A DNA stretch of 64,000 bases from Gymnopus androsaceus JB14 (Eukaryota > Basidiomycota > Agaricomycetes > Agaricales > Omphalotaceae), in contig ML769563.1 in assembly GCA_009733575.1 (NCBI GenBank), positions 62,001 to 126,000 on the forward strand, in the 5' to 3' direction. The notes below the pieces were generated by a model. It did not search any database. It saw only the letters and a list, made by a program, of their open reading frames with translations, and had not been told where the DNA came from. Shown one piece after another: positions 31,890-42,664 of the stretch. Both the position numbers and the translations under genes were made by a program. The number at the start of each line of letters is the position of its first letter. Within the stretch, counting starts at the first letter, position 1.

Positions 31890-33526
31890 AATGCGATTCT
31901 TCGAGCAATTATTTATGGATGTATCTGAAGAGGATATTGTGAAGGCAGCGAAGAAGACTGCAGATGAACTGTGAGTTATTTCTCTTTCAGTGAAATCTTA
32001 ATATAATATTTAATTCAATATCCAGTACTACTCAAGAGCGTGGTGCAATAGCAATGGATCTACTTGAACAGCGCATAGGCAAGGAAGCGTTCAAATCTCT
32101 CCCTGATTCTGAAGCCCGACTACTGCATCTTTTCATCTTTGTTGGGTGTGGTGCACATAAATCTCTCAACGCTTTTTGGTATGGAGTTGTCGAGATGTGT
32201 GAGACCTGGAAACGGTCAGAAGAGCTGAAGGGTTTTTGTGATCTTGCAAACAAATCTCACAAGCTTGCTACAATTGCCTCTGACAACAATGTCACTGAAG
32301 CTTCTGATCATTGCAAGAAATCTTGTCCTCAAGGTGGTGTAAAGCTTTGCAAACTGGCTGGTGCATTATTCCGACACAAGGACAGTGAGACTGGGTATCA
32401 GGAAAAGCATCATATGTTCATGAAAGCTCAGAAGGAAGATCTTTATGAACTTCCCAAGACAGAGAGTGGAAAGAAATTTCCTGATGTTTCCAATACTCGG
32501 TACCAGTCTCATTCCTATGCAGTGGCGGAACTTCTCGTCTTGCATGATGACTACCAGGAACTTGTTGAGGAAATCTGCGATGGAAAGATGAAGCAGGGCA
32601 CAAATCACCTTGAGGGTAATGTGCTGAAGGAACTTCAGGATCCAGACACACTTGCTGAACTTGGCGCTATGGTTATTGAAGGTATTACAACTTCTTGGCC
32701 TTACATGAGCCTTATCCGTTCACCTCCCGATGACGCAAATTTTGTAAATGCCCTCAGTCCTGAAATGATTGAGCTGCACTGCAATCGGATTGTCCCATTC
32801 TGTGAAAATCTAGCTTTACATCCGGAGAAGGTTCTCAATCCAAACACTCCTCAGATTGAATTGACTCTTGATGGCCAGCCTTTCATTGACAAGACCATCA
32901 TTCCTGCTCTTCAAACACTCGCACCTGAACTTCCTAATCTCAATCTGATGATCTCTGCAATGTTCCGTGGTGCTGCACAGGGTTGGAAGATATTCACATC
33001 TGAATATGCTGATGACTCTTTGAATCCTGCTTGTATTGCATCACTTTCGCCAGAGCAGCTAGCTCTTCTCGGTCAAATTCCGATGACCAACGATTCTAAT
33101 GAAGGTGGTCTTGGTTCTCTTCATGGGTATATTAAGTATACTTCTAGCAGCAACACTCATACTTTCTCATCCCTCGTGAGGTCCAAATGTAACAACCTGG
33201 AAGCATTCATCCCGAAATTATGCCAACAAGATGATCAGTCGTATGTGATGCATCTAGCACAGGAGTTAGATGCAAGTGGGGAAGCAAAACAGTTCCAGGA
33301 AGAATATCTTAGGCTGCAGAAGGAATGGGCTGAATTGGCAAGGAAGAAGGTTGAAGATACTGCAAGGAAGAAGGCTGATGAGTTGCAGCGGTTGAATACA
33401 ATTGGTATTGTTGAACCACAGCATATCATTACACACTTGACAACTTACAAAAGATCAGCTGGAACATATGGAATTCAGCAAGAAGTACTTGTAATTTGTT
33501 GGGCAATGAATCATGGGCTTAGATGA
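31890..33526 (+). pseudogene. hAT/KDZ-like repeated gene family member, probably transposase-related
   Basis: An upstream exon (RFFEQLFMDVSEEDIVKAAK, about 31893-31970) joins in frame across a 55-nt intron (31971-32025, GTGAGT...ATCCAG) to a long exon of about 500 codons. Visible motifs: GCGAHKSLNAFWYG, KLAGALFRHKDSETG, FPDVSNTRYQSHSYAVAELL, NHLEGNVLKELQDPDTLAEL, GAAQGWKIFTSEYA and MTNDSNEGGLGSLHGYIK, ending in a Lys/Glu-rich coiled tail. This motif order is a widely repeated Agaricomycete family. The C-AH-N, TRY and NEG positions recall the C-AH-N, TRW and SER-like positions of hAT RNase H-fold transposases. That link is my inference. The C-terminus after about 33480 diverges and the true start was not found, so it is listed as probably incomplete. 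Confidence 0.55.
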
Positions 33527-33985
33527 TACACTTACTAGTATTGCTGCATAGCAAGAAGAGAAGGATTTACATTAGTGTTTGAAGGTCCAGGTCAATCCAG
33601 TTTTTTAAGAAGTCATGAATCATTAAGTATTTATGAATTGCAGCAGTTTAGAAAAAACCATATCAAGGTAAAGTTTATTGGTGCAGCCCTTCACAGCTCA
33701 TTTCAATTCAATCAATGACAATCAAGATTAATGTGAAACAGAACTGCAGCTTTTCAAGGTGACTGGAGAAATTTGAACAAGCATTTGTGAGCAGCTAGCA
33801 ATAGCATCTATTATTTGATGAACTTTACAACTCTCATACTTTGTCAATGACTCTGGCTGGTCAATAGACTACTCAGAATGCCCTATAACAATATACAACT
33901 AAGCATCACTTCTTCCGAGGCAGAAACACTAAGTTCTTGGTATTTGACACAACATTTATATCACTAAAATGAGCATTTATATGTA
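33527..33985. other. No recognisable feature
   Basis: A+T-rich intergenic sequence without supported ORFs. Confidence 0.5.
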
Positions 33986-33989
33986 CAAC

Positions 33990-34475
33990 TAATTAATTAA
34001 TGCTACAAGTTCATCTATAATGGAGAAATGTTTTAAACACTGTTTATAGGCAGACTCTTTTGCAGCCATCATCTTCTCATAACCTGTTAGATCATGCTCT
34101 TTGAACTGTTTCTCTGTACGACACCCATTCTGAACCCAGCGGAACACCCCTTGATCTGCTCTGTCTGTGGCCTATTTTGACCCTCAGCTTTTTGTGCTTT
34201 CTACTGTTTTTTCACTTCTTCCCTGCAACCTGTGCTGGTTTAGCAACAGCAGGAGCAGCAGACAGAAGCACTGGAGCTGGAACATATGGTGAGGAACAAA
34301 GGGGAGCGCTGGCATAAGAGTTAGAGGTAGTAGAAGTGGTAGGAAAGCATGTAGAGCTGATTGGAAGGTAGGCGGGGGCAATAGATGCAGTAGAGAGTTG
34401 AGGCTTGAGCTCAGTCAATGGGATAGGCAAGGAGGGGGTGGTGCAATTGAGTGAAGCATTGGAGTCCCACATTTG
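33990..34475 (-). pseudogene. Unrecognised gene remnant with Pro/Ser/Ala-rich segment
   Basis: The minus frame from 34472 is rich in Pro, Ser, Thr and Ala (PLTELKPQLSTASIAPAY) to about 34215. A second piece in another frame reads GVFRWVQNGCRTEKQFKEHD, then GYEKMMAAKESAYKQCLKHF, down to about 34010. The two parts probably belonged to one gene with a disordered region followed by a small Cys/His-containing C-terminus. No family is assigned. Confidence 0.3.
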
Positions 34476-35150
34476 AACAACTGCAAATGGAACAGATGTT
34501 AGCTGGGAGCAGAGAAGATGAAGGGGTACAGGGAGTAAAGAGCAGGAGCTAGCTACACACTTTCAGAGCGCAACAGCTTCCAATGCTTTTCCTTTGAAAA
34601 CTGTACCCAGCTCTTTGCCTTCAAGGCAAGCTTGTTCACTTTCACTAATAGAGTTGCAGATGAGTTGAAGGAAGTCAAGGTGTCATGGAGCAGAAGGTTG
34701 CCTGACAAGTTTTGGTACAGAACTCTTAATAGTCTTCCAACGCGCATTGAGTGATATACTATAAAGGATGGCAATTGACAAAATGCACCAAATTAAGATA
34801 GTATGGCATTGCTCCAAGACCTTGGGAGAGTTGTGTATCTTGTTAAATCTGCGATTCAGTGGATATGACAATGTAGGCCAACAGCCAATGTTTTATGTTT
34901 TATCAAGTTACAAGTGTGGGTTCCAGAAAGTAATTGATGGGCCAGTGTTTGTTCAAGCATCTGGGATCGCTCCCCCGATCCTAGATGCCTGAACAAACAA
35001 AGCCTTGAGTGGCTAAAATGCCAGATGAATAGCCACCTACACTGTAGGTGCGTAATTAAATCATGTGGTCCGTTTGGTCATGATTATTGAGTATTGTTGA
35101 GACCGAGATTCATACGCGTCCACAGCTTCAGATCAGCCATTAACTCTTTA
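34476..35150. other. No supported gene
   Basis: Short open frames in all frames, none with motifs. A small inverted pair (GTTCAAGCATCTGGGATCG and GATCCTAGATGCCTGAACAA, about 34951 and 34977) makes a modest hairpin. Confidence 0.4.
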
Positions 35151-35174
35151 CTCTCAAACAACCAGCTTTCAACA

Positions 35175-36400
35175 TGGCCAAACCCAGGAACAACTTCTAT
35201 CATGCCTGGTAAGTCCCTCTTTGTTTCTTCATGCTTTATCAGCCAATCTTTTGTCAATACACATGTAACTCAACAGCTCCAACATAGACAACATCCACTA
35301 TGGTGCAGAAAGTATTGTTCTTGCCATTGAGACACATGTGTTTGCCCAATCAAAGTCATATGGCTGTTCTTGCCACAGAGAAGTGTGGAATTTGCTGCCC
35401 TCGTCTCATCTTGCTGTCATGCTTTCCAGACTGTTCTAGTATATGCATTTAGTCCCACAGATACCGAAAGCACCCTCTTTCAAGGGTTCAAGCTTCACAT
35501 CAACTGTTTTGACCTCGAAAGTGTGCTCCAGTTGGATTGCCAAGCTTGGATGGAACAGAGGATGCTGGTGAAATCATTGATGATGAAGATATCAAGCTTG
35601 AACTAGAGTTCCTTGCTGAAGAAGATGTAGATCTCTTTATCCATCTACCACTCTTCAAATTATTCCATACCTTCCCCAGAACTCTTGCCAGCATCTCCCT
35701 TCCGACTCTTTACCCAGGAATAATAACAACTCTTTTGCTCCTTTATCCACCAAAGAAGCGATGCTCACAAAGTCAAGGATTGCAGCGCCTCTCCCTTCCT
35801 GCAACATCCACTGGCTGGACTGGCAATCATTCCCTTGGCGCAAGCTCTCTGTTCTCATCAATGACAAAGGGTTGAAGCTGCTGGAATGAGATAGTGAGAC
35901 ATGCATCATCCTTGTTGACACTTTGGATCATATTTAGGTGTTCTTGGTGGTGTTCCTCCCAGTGCTCGAGGAGAGGAGTGGAAAGCCTTGGTTGAAAGGC
36001 TCAACACTGCCATCAAGAAATGCCGCAATCACAGTGCATTCGCTGCCAAGGATGAGCATCACCAGCATGGTGACTTTGCTGCTTGAGCACAGGCATTGGT
36101 TACGGAGGTGGAAGGCAAGTCCCTGGTAATGTTCGCATCAATGGTGAGGCCAAAAAAGCTGCAATGGCCAAGTTGATGAGTGATGCGGGCATGCAGCGGG
36201 TTGTAGGGTTCAGTAATTGTGAGCTTCCTTTCTTTATTCTCAACTTTCAACCCATGTTTATGTCCAGGTTTATTCAACATGTTTGACCATGAGATAAGCA
36301 ACCTCAGCAATGTGGAGGCCCTTCCTGCTATCAAAAGAAGCCTGTCTGTCAGTCAAGAAAGCACGCTGCATGTTGTTGTTCATAGCCTTGATTTGTACCT
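35175..36400 (+). pseudogene. Relic of an Agaricomycete TET/JBP-like dioxygenase-family gene, N-terminal half
   Basis: Exon-like pieces occur in order: MPGKSLF at 35201, ALVSSCCHAFQTVLVY at about 35395, a segment with NIHWLDWQSFPWRKLSVLI (about 35810), then GVPPSARGEEWKALVERLNT (about 35945), KKCRNHSAFAAKDEHHQHGD, GIGYGGGRQVPGN and MSDAGMQRVVGFSN (to about 36220), and MFDHEISNLSNVEALPAI (about 36280). From memory, this order (GG.P...W..VV.RLN.AI, then N..RG.F.....G.S.GGG...PG, then A..RI.GF) matches the region upstream of the catalytic core in expanded Agaricomycete TET/JBP-like 2-oxoglutarate dioxygenases. Frames change repeatedly and no HxD iron motif is seen. It is therefore a dead relic, and the family call needs a profile search. 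Confidence 0.4.
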
Positions 36401-36688
36401 GTATTATTTAGAGCACTCATTTATACCTCTACTATTGCAGACTCTCTTTTTGCTGTGGGTGACTCATACTGTATTTCAAGAAAGCATGGCATATATGTTT
36501 GGACTACAAGAAAGGTACAAAAATTATTGCCCTAGGGTGACTAGTTATGTACGCCCAGGACATACAGGCATGTGGCTAAAAATTTTGTTTTGTGAAAGAC
36601 ATGGCTGCAGGTTAAACATTGACAACCAAACACAACCCAGTCATTGTGATTTATCCCAATGCCATCCTCAACATTGGCATCTATAGCT

Positions 36689-37100
36689 TCACAGCTGCGT
36701 GCTGGCGCCCATGAGATCAACAATGTTACACATGCACCAGTGCATGGTAAATGCTGCAAGTGTCAGAAAAACTAAGCGACAATCCTCACATTCGAACCCA
36801 ATATTGTTCCATTCCTGAAGCATGACTCCATGACCTTCTACAAGAGCACCGTATAGCTTTTTTGATTTAGTTTTGTTGTAGAAAGGCAGTGGGACTGTCA
36901 AATACTGGTTCTTTGCCATCCCTTCATTCTGATAGGAGTCTTTGGAATACCAGGTTATGTTTTCCAAGTCAATGGAGTTGGTCGGCATACCTGGCACTGG
37001 CAAGGTCTAGGGAGATGTTGATGGGTAGGATGCGTCAATATCTAAGGCTGGTATGGGAGTGGTGCGAAATGCCGCTGTGATGGAATCCACCATTTAGCAA
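36689..37100 (-). pseudogene. Unrecognised Cys/His-containing ORF, interrupted upstream by a MITE
   Basis: The minus frame reads DSITAAFRTTPIPALDIDAS (about 37085), a stop at about 37010, then NSIDLENITWYSKDSYQNEG, a Lys-rich stretch and CEDCRLVFLTLAAFTMHWCM ending at 36689. The Cys/His spacing hints at a zinc-binding C-terminus. Upstream coding sequence would be separated by the MITE at 37136. Traces reading VFKDSVGENLWNALKKLER occur on the far side (about 37960-38020), so the MITE may have split the gene. Product unknown. Confidence 0.3.
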
Positions 37101-37135
37101 AAACCAGGAGGGAAGTGGATGTAGTAAGCTCAGGA

Positions 37136-37881
37136 TAGTGTGTGGCTCAGGTATGCTGGGTTTCTGGGTTGGGTGGCTGTGCCGGGCCGGGCCGGGCCGG
37201 GTCCAGCTCTGCACACCCGGGACCCGGCAATATACCCGGATCCACCTGTGTAGAACCAAGAAAACCTACATTTTTTATAATTTTAAGGGTTTTTATAAAT
37301 AAAAATTGTAATATACAACTGCATTCAAACAGCTATTTTAAGCTCTCTGTAATGATTTGGGGACCAGGCATGCATCTATGCACAACATATTTTAAGATAG
37401 TGTTTATGCCTTGGAAACACTGTTTTCATTGCATTTTCAAGATTTGCAAATTTTTAAGAATGAAAATTTTGCCATCATTGTGTTTAAATAACTGTTTAAA
37501 CCCTAATTAGATATCTGGCATCCATCTAAGGTATTTTAGGGTATTTGAAGGTATTTTAACATTGGATTTCCTTGGTTTTCAAGCATTTTTTAATATTTGC
37601 AAGGTTTTTAAATAGAAGTTTTAATGTAATTACAAGCAAACTAGAATTTGAAGTCCAATAAACACCTAATACAATGTCTACAATGGGCCATCCATTATTT
37701 TTATTCATGCAAATAAGTTAAGTATAGTAAATGAACAAAACAATGAAAATTCACCCGGGAAAAACCGTAACCCAACCTGGACCCGGAGAAACCTGTACCT
37801 GGCTGACCGGGTCCGGGTGCAGTGCCGGGTCCAGGTTGAGTTGACCTTTGGAGTACCCAAACCGACCCAAGCCACACACTA
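37136..37881. mobile_element. 746-bp hAT-type MITE with perfect 8-bp TSD
   Basis: Terminal inverted repeat TAGTGTGTGGC. The flanking 8-bp duplication GCTCAGGA is at 37128-37135 and 37882-37889. The sub-terminal regions are unusually G+C-rich with tandem GGGCC(GGGCC)n at about 37180 and ACCGGGTCCGGGT at about 37826, contrasting with the A+T-rich core. There is no transposase ORF. Length of duplication and TAG...CTA ends fit hAT. A shorter sibling lies at 45377-45801. Confidence 0.95.
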
Positions 37882-38216
37882 GCTCAGGAAGCGAGCCTGC
37901 TTTGAGATTCTCTATGGGATCAGTGAGTCAACATGTTCCTATTAGATAAAGAGTTTCTAGATTGATCACATCCTCTCTAGCTTCTTCAATGCATTCCAAA
38001 GATTCTCACCAACAGAGTCCTTGAATACCGAGCCAAGCACTGTATTATCTCCCTAGACAAACATATTTTTATTGATGCCAGGGGTTTCAGGTTATGTTGA
38101 AAGATGAGCAAGCTAAGAATTATCAAAACACAATAGAACAATGATACAATGCTAAAGAAAAACCTATATGTCTATATATGTTGTACTTGTAACAAGCTAA
38201 ATAAAAGCTCTTTATC

Positions 38217-39720
38217 TATTCTGAGCCAGACTCCTCATCATCATCATCCTCATTACTGTTATCATTACCATCCTCATCATTGTACTCTTCCAATTGCTCT
38301 AATTCAGCCTCAGTGGGAAGGTTGTACAGCTTAAGTGTGTTGTTTCCAAACTTCTTCATGAACTCATTGTGAAGAAGATTCTTTCACACCAACATCCTAG
38401 CTTCATCAGCACAAATGTTGGGTGTCGGAAGAGTGACTCCGTTATTCATATAGACAGCTTGCTCACGCACTGACATTTGATTGAAGAATGGGGAGTCAAA
38501 GTAATCAATGGGAACACCCTTGGGAAAGCGAGTGATTGTAGCTGCAATTGGTGCTGCAGACTCAACATGGATGTGTTCCATACTGTAAAGAATTAGGCAT
38601 AATAACATTACAAAGAAAGGGGCACATACCACTGGTCCATTGTTTGAAAGCCTTCTGGTATCTGTAATCCTCAAGGTGGAAAAAGGAGGTAACAACAGGG
38701 TTGCGACCCTCTTTTGTGCGAATCAGGTACTGTTCCCCATTGTGATTGGGATCATGCTCATCCTCCAAATGGCCTTCATTCTCCTCAGCCAAACATACAA
38801 CTTGTTTGCTAAAGCCATTGTCTTTGAGCTGTTTGACATGAATTTCATGAAGCTAATAATTTATGAGTACAGCAGAAAAATGGAAAAGATAAAGTGCTCA
38901 CATGGTCACAGCGTTGATATACATTTCTGCGCCCAGTTTCCATTGCAACACCTCCTGCAGCCTTGCCTTCCTTGCGTGCCTTCTTTGCCATGGCTCCAAA
39001 GGCAGAACTTCAGTAATGCTTGATGAGGAAGCTGTAGTTGGTAAGGAATAAGAGATCAGTGTTCATGAATGTGTATCCAAATGCAGTGGCCACTGTTTTG
39101 AAGGTCAAGATAGCAAGATGTTCATGCAGAGCGTTATACATGGACTCCACAGTCCCATGAACATCAGGCTGCCAGCAAATGAGACCTACATTGGCAACAG
39201 CATTGAACATAATGTAGAGATGAGCTTTTTCAACATGCTTTGCATCTTTGGCAATCTGACTTCTTCCCATAAAAGATTTCCTTTGCACAGTGGCAACAGC
39301 AGCAAGTGCTGTTGTTGAGTTTGGCATTACAGAAGATATGATATTTTCATTGTGAGTGCAAAGATCATTGGAGGACTGGAACCGCTCTTGGAAATTAGCA
39401 GTTGTAGGTTTGCTAACAGGAGGGGGGCATCATCTTGGGAAAAGAGGCCCCAAAGGATGCGGATATGGAGGTGGAATGCTCACTGTTGACATGGGTATCA
39501 AACAATGAAACAATTGTGAAAGGCAATTGCATACCTGCAACCCTCGGGCCTTCTGAGGCACTTCCGACAAAGGCATTGACCACCCCTTCTTTCCTTTCTT
39601 TGGCCAGTGAGCTGTCTGAGATGTTCGAGCTCTCTTTGATGATATCTGGGGAGTGGGCACACTGTCACATTGCAGTTGCTTTTGGTTAGAAGAGCTCATA
39701 GGAACATTATTGTTAGCCAT
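38217..39720 (-). pseudogene. Conserved repeat-associated Agaricomycete gene, function unknown
   Basis: Starts at ATG 39720 (MANNNVPMSSSNQKQ, basic GKKGWSMP). Exons continue with NFQERFQSSNDLC, STTALAAVATVQRKSFMGRS, CWQPDVHGTVESMYNALHEH and FKTVATAFGY (about 39330-39060), then KKARKEGKAAGG and ETGRRNVYQR (about 38990-38900). After an intron come KLHEIHVKQLKDNGF and IRTKEGRNPVVTSFFHLEDY (about 38860-38650). After another intron come FPKGVPIDYFDSPFFNQMSV and GVTLPTPNICADEARMLV, a TGA at 38384, and FMKKFGNNTLKLYNLPTEAE with an Asp/Glu-rich end. I recall this order from a widespread Agaricomycete family found with transposons, but no function is known. The TGA sits where CGA would read through, so the copy is probably dead. 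Confidence 0.5.
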
Positions 39721-40226
39721 TGCAGGTTGGCAAAAAGTAAAAGTGCAACCTGGAAAAAAAAAAGATGCGGTTGGGATGAAAGACGCATCATATATATTTC
39801 AAGAATGCACAAAGGCAACATAAATTGTGACTTGGTGTGATCATACATGAGGCAGCTTCAGTGTGAATACAGGGAGGTATGGCAAACAAACATTCCAACA
39901 GCTCTGGGAAGTAGGATAGGCATGGGTGAATGATATGAGTAGAGTATCTCTGCTGCATAAAGAATATGTGACCTGAGTGGACCTGAGTGGGCAAGAGAAA
40001 CAAGAGAGGAGGTGAAACCATGAAAAGGTGTGCAACATATATATAAGGAAACTTTGGCATATCTTGGATCTGGTCACAGCAAGTGACATTCTTGCAGGTG
40101 CCTCAACCAGTTCCTTGACCAGTTCCTTGACTGGTGCGCCAGATCTTGTCTCTGGTGTAAGTTCTCTTTCCCTTTTGCCTATATGCCTTGCTTTCTTTTA
40201 CTAACTTTGATGTTTTTTTTTCAGCT
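39721..40226. other. Spacer with possible exon remnants
   Basis: No complete gene. A repeated CAGTTCCTTGAC(C/T) unit lies at about 40107-40132. A plausible intron (GTAAGTTC at 40158 to TTTTTTTTCAG at 40224) leads into the inverted-repeat element. Confidence 0.35.
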
Positions 40227-40520
40227 GATTCTGCCAGCCCTAAGCTAAAGATTCCGATAATTGCCACAGAGCGTTTTGCAAAATATCCCGATAAAAATAA
40301 ATTGTTGTTTTCTGGCCATTGAGTGATGGCTGTGCAAAGTTATAATGCTGATCCTATTAGGTAAGCCATTCTGTAGTCTTTCTGATGCTTCACATAAGGT
40401 TTGATCAATTTTCCCAGCCATTGTAGCCCTGCCAAATTTGGCAATTTTATATCTCAAGAACAAGGCATTGTGGGAAAAACTGATACTCCCCTTGGATTTG
40501 TCAGACCATCCCCTATCGAA

Positions 40521-40640
40521 CTCTGACCCTAACCCTAACCCTAACCCTACTCCTGACCTAGTAATAGCAGGGGCAAGCCCCTGCACCCCCATTTTTATCC
40601 TTAACCCCTTACCCTAACCCCAATCCCTAACCTATGTGAA
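40521..40640 (-). repeat. Interstitial telomere-like repeats
   Basis: Three perfect CCCTAA units (40527-40549) followed by degenerate ones (CCTTACCCTAACCCCAATCCCTAACC). CACCCCCATTTTTAT in between resembles the G-rich tract next to the telomere-like repeat at 5425. Confidence 0.8.
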
Positions 40641-40649
40641 CCCAAGGTT

Positions 40650-40737
40650 TGGCAATGTTTTGATCAGTTCTCTATGTTAGGGTTTGCACAAGTGCAAACC
40701 CTAACAAGAACTGCTTAAAACATTGCTTTTTCAGTAA
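40650..40737. repeat. Long palindrome centred on TTGCACAAGTGCAA
   Basis: A perfect 15-bp arm pair (TGTTAGGGTTTGCAC with a 2-nt centre) is extended by imperfect matching GCAATGTTTT...CAGTTCT on both sides to about 40 bp per arm. It can extrude a cruciform. Confidence 0.85.
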
Positions 40738-40989
40738 TCCTAGTTAATCCTAATACTGATATTTGCCAGATATTTTGTGATGTCTTCTCTGTTTTTGGCA
40801 AATATTTTGCAAAGAATGCCTAATTAGAAGCTTTACTGAATATTTGATAAATATTTTATGCCTCCTAGATATTTAGCAAAAGTACCTGTTTTTTGTACCC
40901 TTAAATTTATTGAGATATTTTGCAAAACGCTCTGTGACAGTTATTGGAATCTTTACCTTAAGGCTAGCTGAATCTAGTGTTTCTTTCCT

Positions 40990-41700
40990 CTCTTTCCCAG
41001 GATGTTGGACCTTTGGTGAGTACCCCTATGTTTCCTTTTTTCTTTGTTTTACTAATATTCCTTTTTACAGAAAATTGGAGTCCACAGTTTCTCACCAAGC
41101 AAGCATCTCTTTGATCCCAGTGAGGATATCCTTATTGACAATATGTTCATTGACTTCAAGGCTGAGGACAAGAATCTGCCAGACAATGCCCAGGAGGAGG
41201 AGGACACTGATGATGATCTTGGTATTGAGGAAGAGTCTTCTCCTCACGTTGATAATGAGGTTGAGTTCTTGAGCAAGGCTGTTGAGTAGACAGTCCTCAT
41301 TCGTTTTTCCAAGGTACGTTTTATTTCAGAGTTTTTCACCTCTTGTCCCCTTATACTCACCTTTTTGGTAGTTGAAATATCTGTCCCAGCAGTTGTTCCC
41401 TTGCCTAGCAAGCAGAACACTGTTGCTGTCCTTCTACAAAGCTGCCTTTGCACTCCTTGGGCTGGTGGATTTAAGCAAGTACCAAGGAAGAGGAAGGTAA
41501 GTAACCCCTTTCCCTTAGTCTGCATAGCTTTTTACTAATCCTGTTCCAGCATCAGTCGTTGCTGTAAGTCGAGGTATTGTGGCAGTTCTTTTGGCACCTT
41601 GCTGGCTTTTCATCTTTTTTAATATTTTTGTTTATCAACGAGTCTGATAGTCCACTGGACTTTAAACATATCATCAAATAACTTATTCTATATTATGCCA
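40990..41700 (+). pseudogene. Two-gene module copy A, gene 1 remnant
   Basis: Exon at about 41073-41313 (after an intron from 41017 ending TTTTTACAG) reads FSPSKHLFDPSEDILIDNMF, an acidic segment with EEESSPHVDNEVEFLSKAVE, a TAG at 41287, then TVLIRFSK before GTACGT. A second exon (about 41370-41496) contains SKYQGRGR before GTAAGT. These pieces are colinear with copy B on the minus strand (about 59130-58850 and 57255-57070), including splice sites. Copy B reads VEQPV where copy A has the TAG, so the stop is a Q codon lost by C-to-T. The 5' part is replaced by the telomere-repeat element ending at 40974. Function unknown. Confidence 0.6.
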
Positions 41701-41734
41701 AAATCTTATGTATATAGTAGCATAGTAGAATTGA

Positions 41735-41935
41735 GTCTTGTATACACAGTCAAATACCTCGTATGGAATAAGGTTATATGGAATGCTATATTCCATTCCC
41801 CAACTTGGGAGGTGGGGATATTCCATGGATCCGTATTCCGGAATATGGAATTTGATATTGGCAAAATTTTGGGGGGATATTCCATATTGCGGTGACCAAT
41901 TTAGTTATAAATTCTGTCCTTATATTAGGAAATCT
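41735..41935. repeat. ATGGAATA/TATTCCAT-rich insertion in copy A
   Basis: This segment is absent from the otherwise colinear copy B spacer. It contains about seven TATTCCAT or ATGGAATA units and an inverted pair around CCCCAACTTGGGAGGTGGGG. Possibly a small MITE or a microsatellite expansion. Confidence 0.5.
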
Positions 41936-42533
41936 CTTAAGTTGTTTTGAGCAATTTTATAACTTGTAAAGACTTTCTAAGAGTTTTGATAAGTCCTTTA
42001 TTGTGGCAAACTATCAAACTCGAACCAGTCACTGCAGCCATCTGTTAAGACTTGCATGTGGGTGTTTTTGGCTTGATGTATGCAGTTTTTAGTGTGCCAT
42101 TCTCATCACAAGAATGAAACACTTTCAATGCTGCTTATCGGACCTTTGTCATGGTGAAACTTTTCACCTGGACTTGGCCAACTAAGGATTTGGTTCCTTG
42201 ATGGTTTTACCACAACCAGTGCCGCTTCTAACCACAGCAGACTTCTTCCATCCTAAGTTGTCAAGCACATAATATGGTTGTGATAGTGTGATTACACTAA
42301 CTTGTTATCAAGCAAGAGTTTGATTGGTCAAAGCATCAGATTCAAACCATTTATTGCAAACTAGTTTTCATGCCAAGCACCAAGAATAAAGTTAACAAGT
42401 TCTGGCCAGATAAGACTGAGATACATGTTTGTACCCATTCTTTAACTGTAGCTCTGAATTTTGCTTCTTTGTTCACTGAACTTGCTGCGATCAACTCTTG
42501 TTTGGACCGCAAATAATCTATTTCACCAATCTT
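41936..42533. other. Non-coding spacer conserved between copies A and B
   Basis: About 600 bp align in inverse to 56290-56880 of copy B with scattered substitutions and no preserved reading frame. It lies between gene 1 and gene 2 in both copies, so it is likely a terminator/promoter region or a relic of the retroelement edge. Confidence 0.55.
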
Positions 42534-42575
42534 CTCCCCCAAACTACAAATCTCAGCTGTCCCAGTTGAAGGAGG
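42534..42575 (+). promoter_or_regulatory. Conserved CTCCCCCAAACTA motif (copy 2 of 5)
   Basis: CTTCTCCCCCAAACTACAAA followed by CAGCTGTCCCAGTTGAAGGAG. It lies about 340 bp before the gene 2 start in copy A. Here no LTR is attached. Confidence 0.5.
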
Positions 42576-42664
42576 GTGGCCAAGCATAGCATGGCACAAT
42601 ATTTTATGCAGAACAGACTCTTATAGCTTCCAGTTTCACATCTCACTGCAATGATATTTCTATT

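Larger units (their letters stand above)
40227..40974. mobile_element. 748-bp element with ~75-bp inverted ends carrying telomere repeats
   Basis: The left end 40227-40305 and the inverse of the right end (about 40897-40974) align over roughly 75 bp with about 15 differences. They share the exact block ACAGAGCGTTTTGCAAAATA. The interior contains (CCCTAA)3 plus variants (40527-40550 and 40590-40635) and a long palindrome (about 40650-40735). No ORF for a transposase and no certain TSD. The right end abuts sequence belonging to gene copy A. Confidence 0.8.

Noticed and set aside
38221..38285. TCATCATCATCC microsatellite
   Set aside because: It is the antisense of the Asp/Glu-rich C-terminal codons of the 38217-39720 gene.
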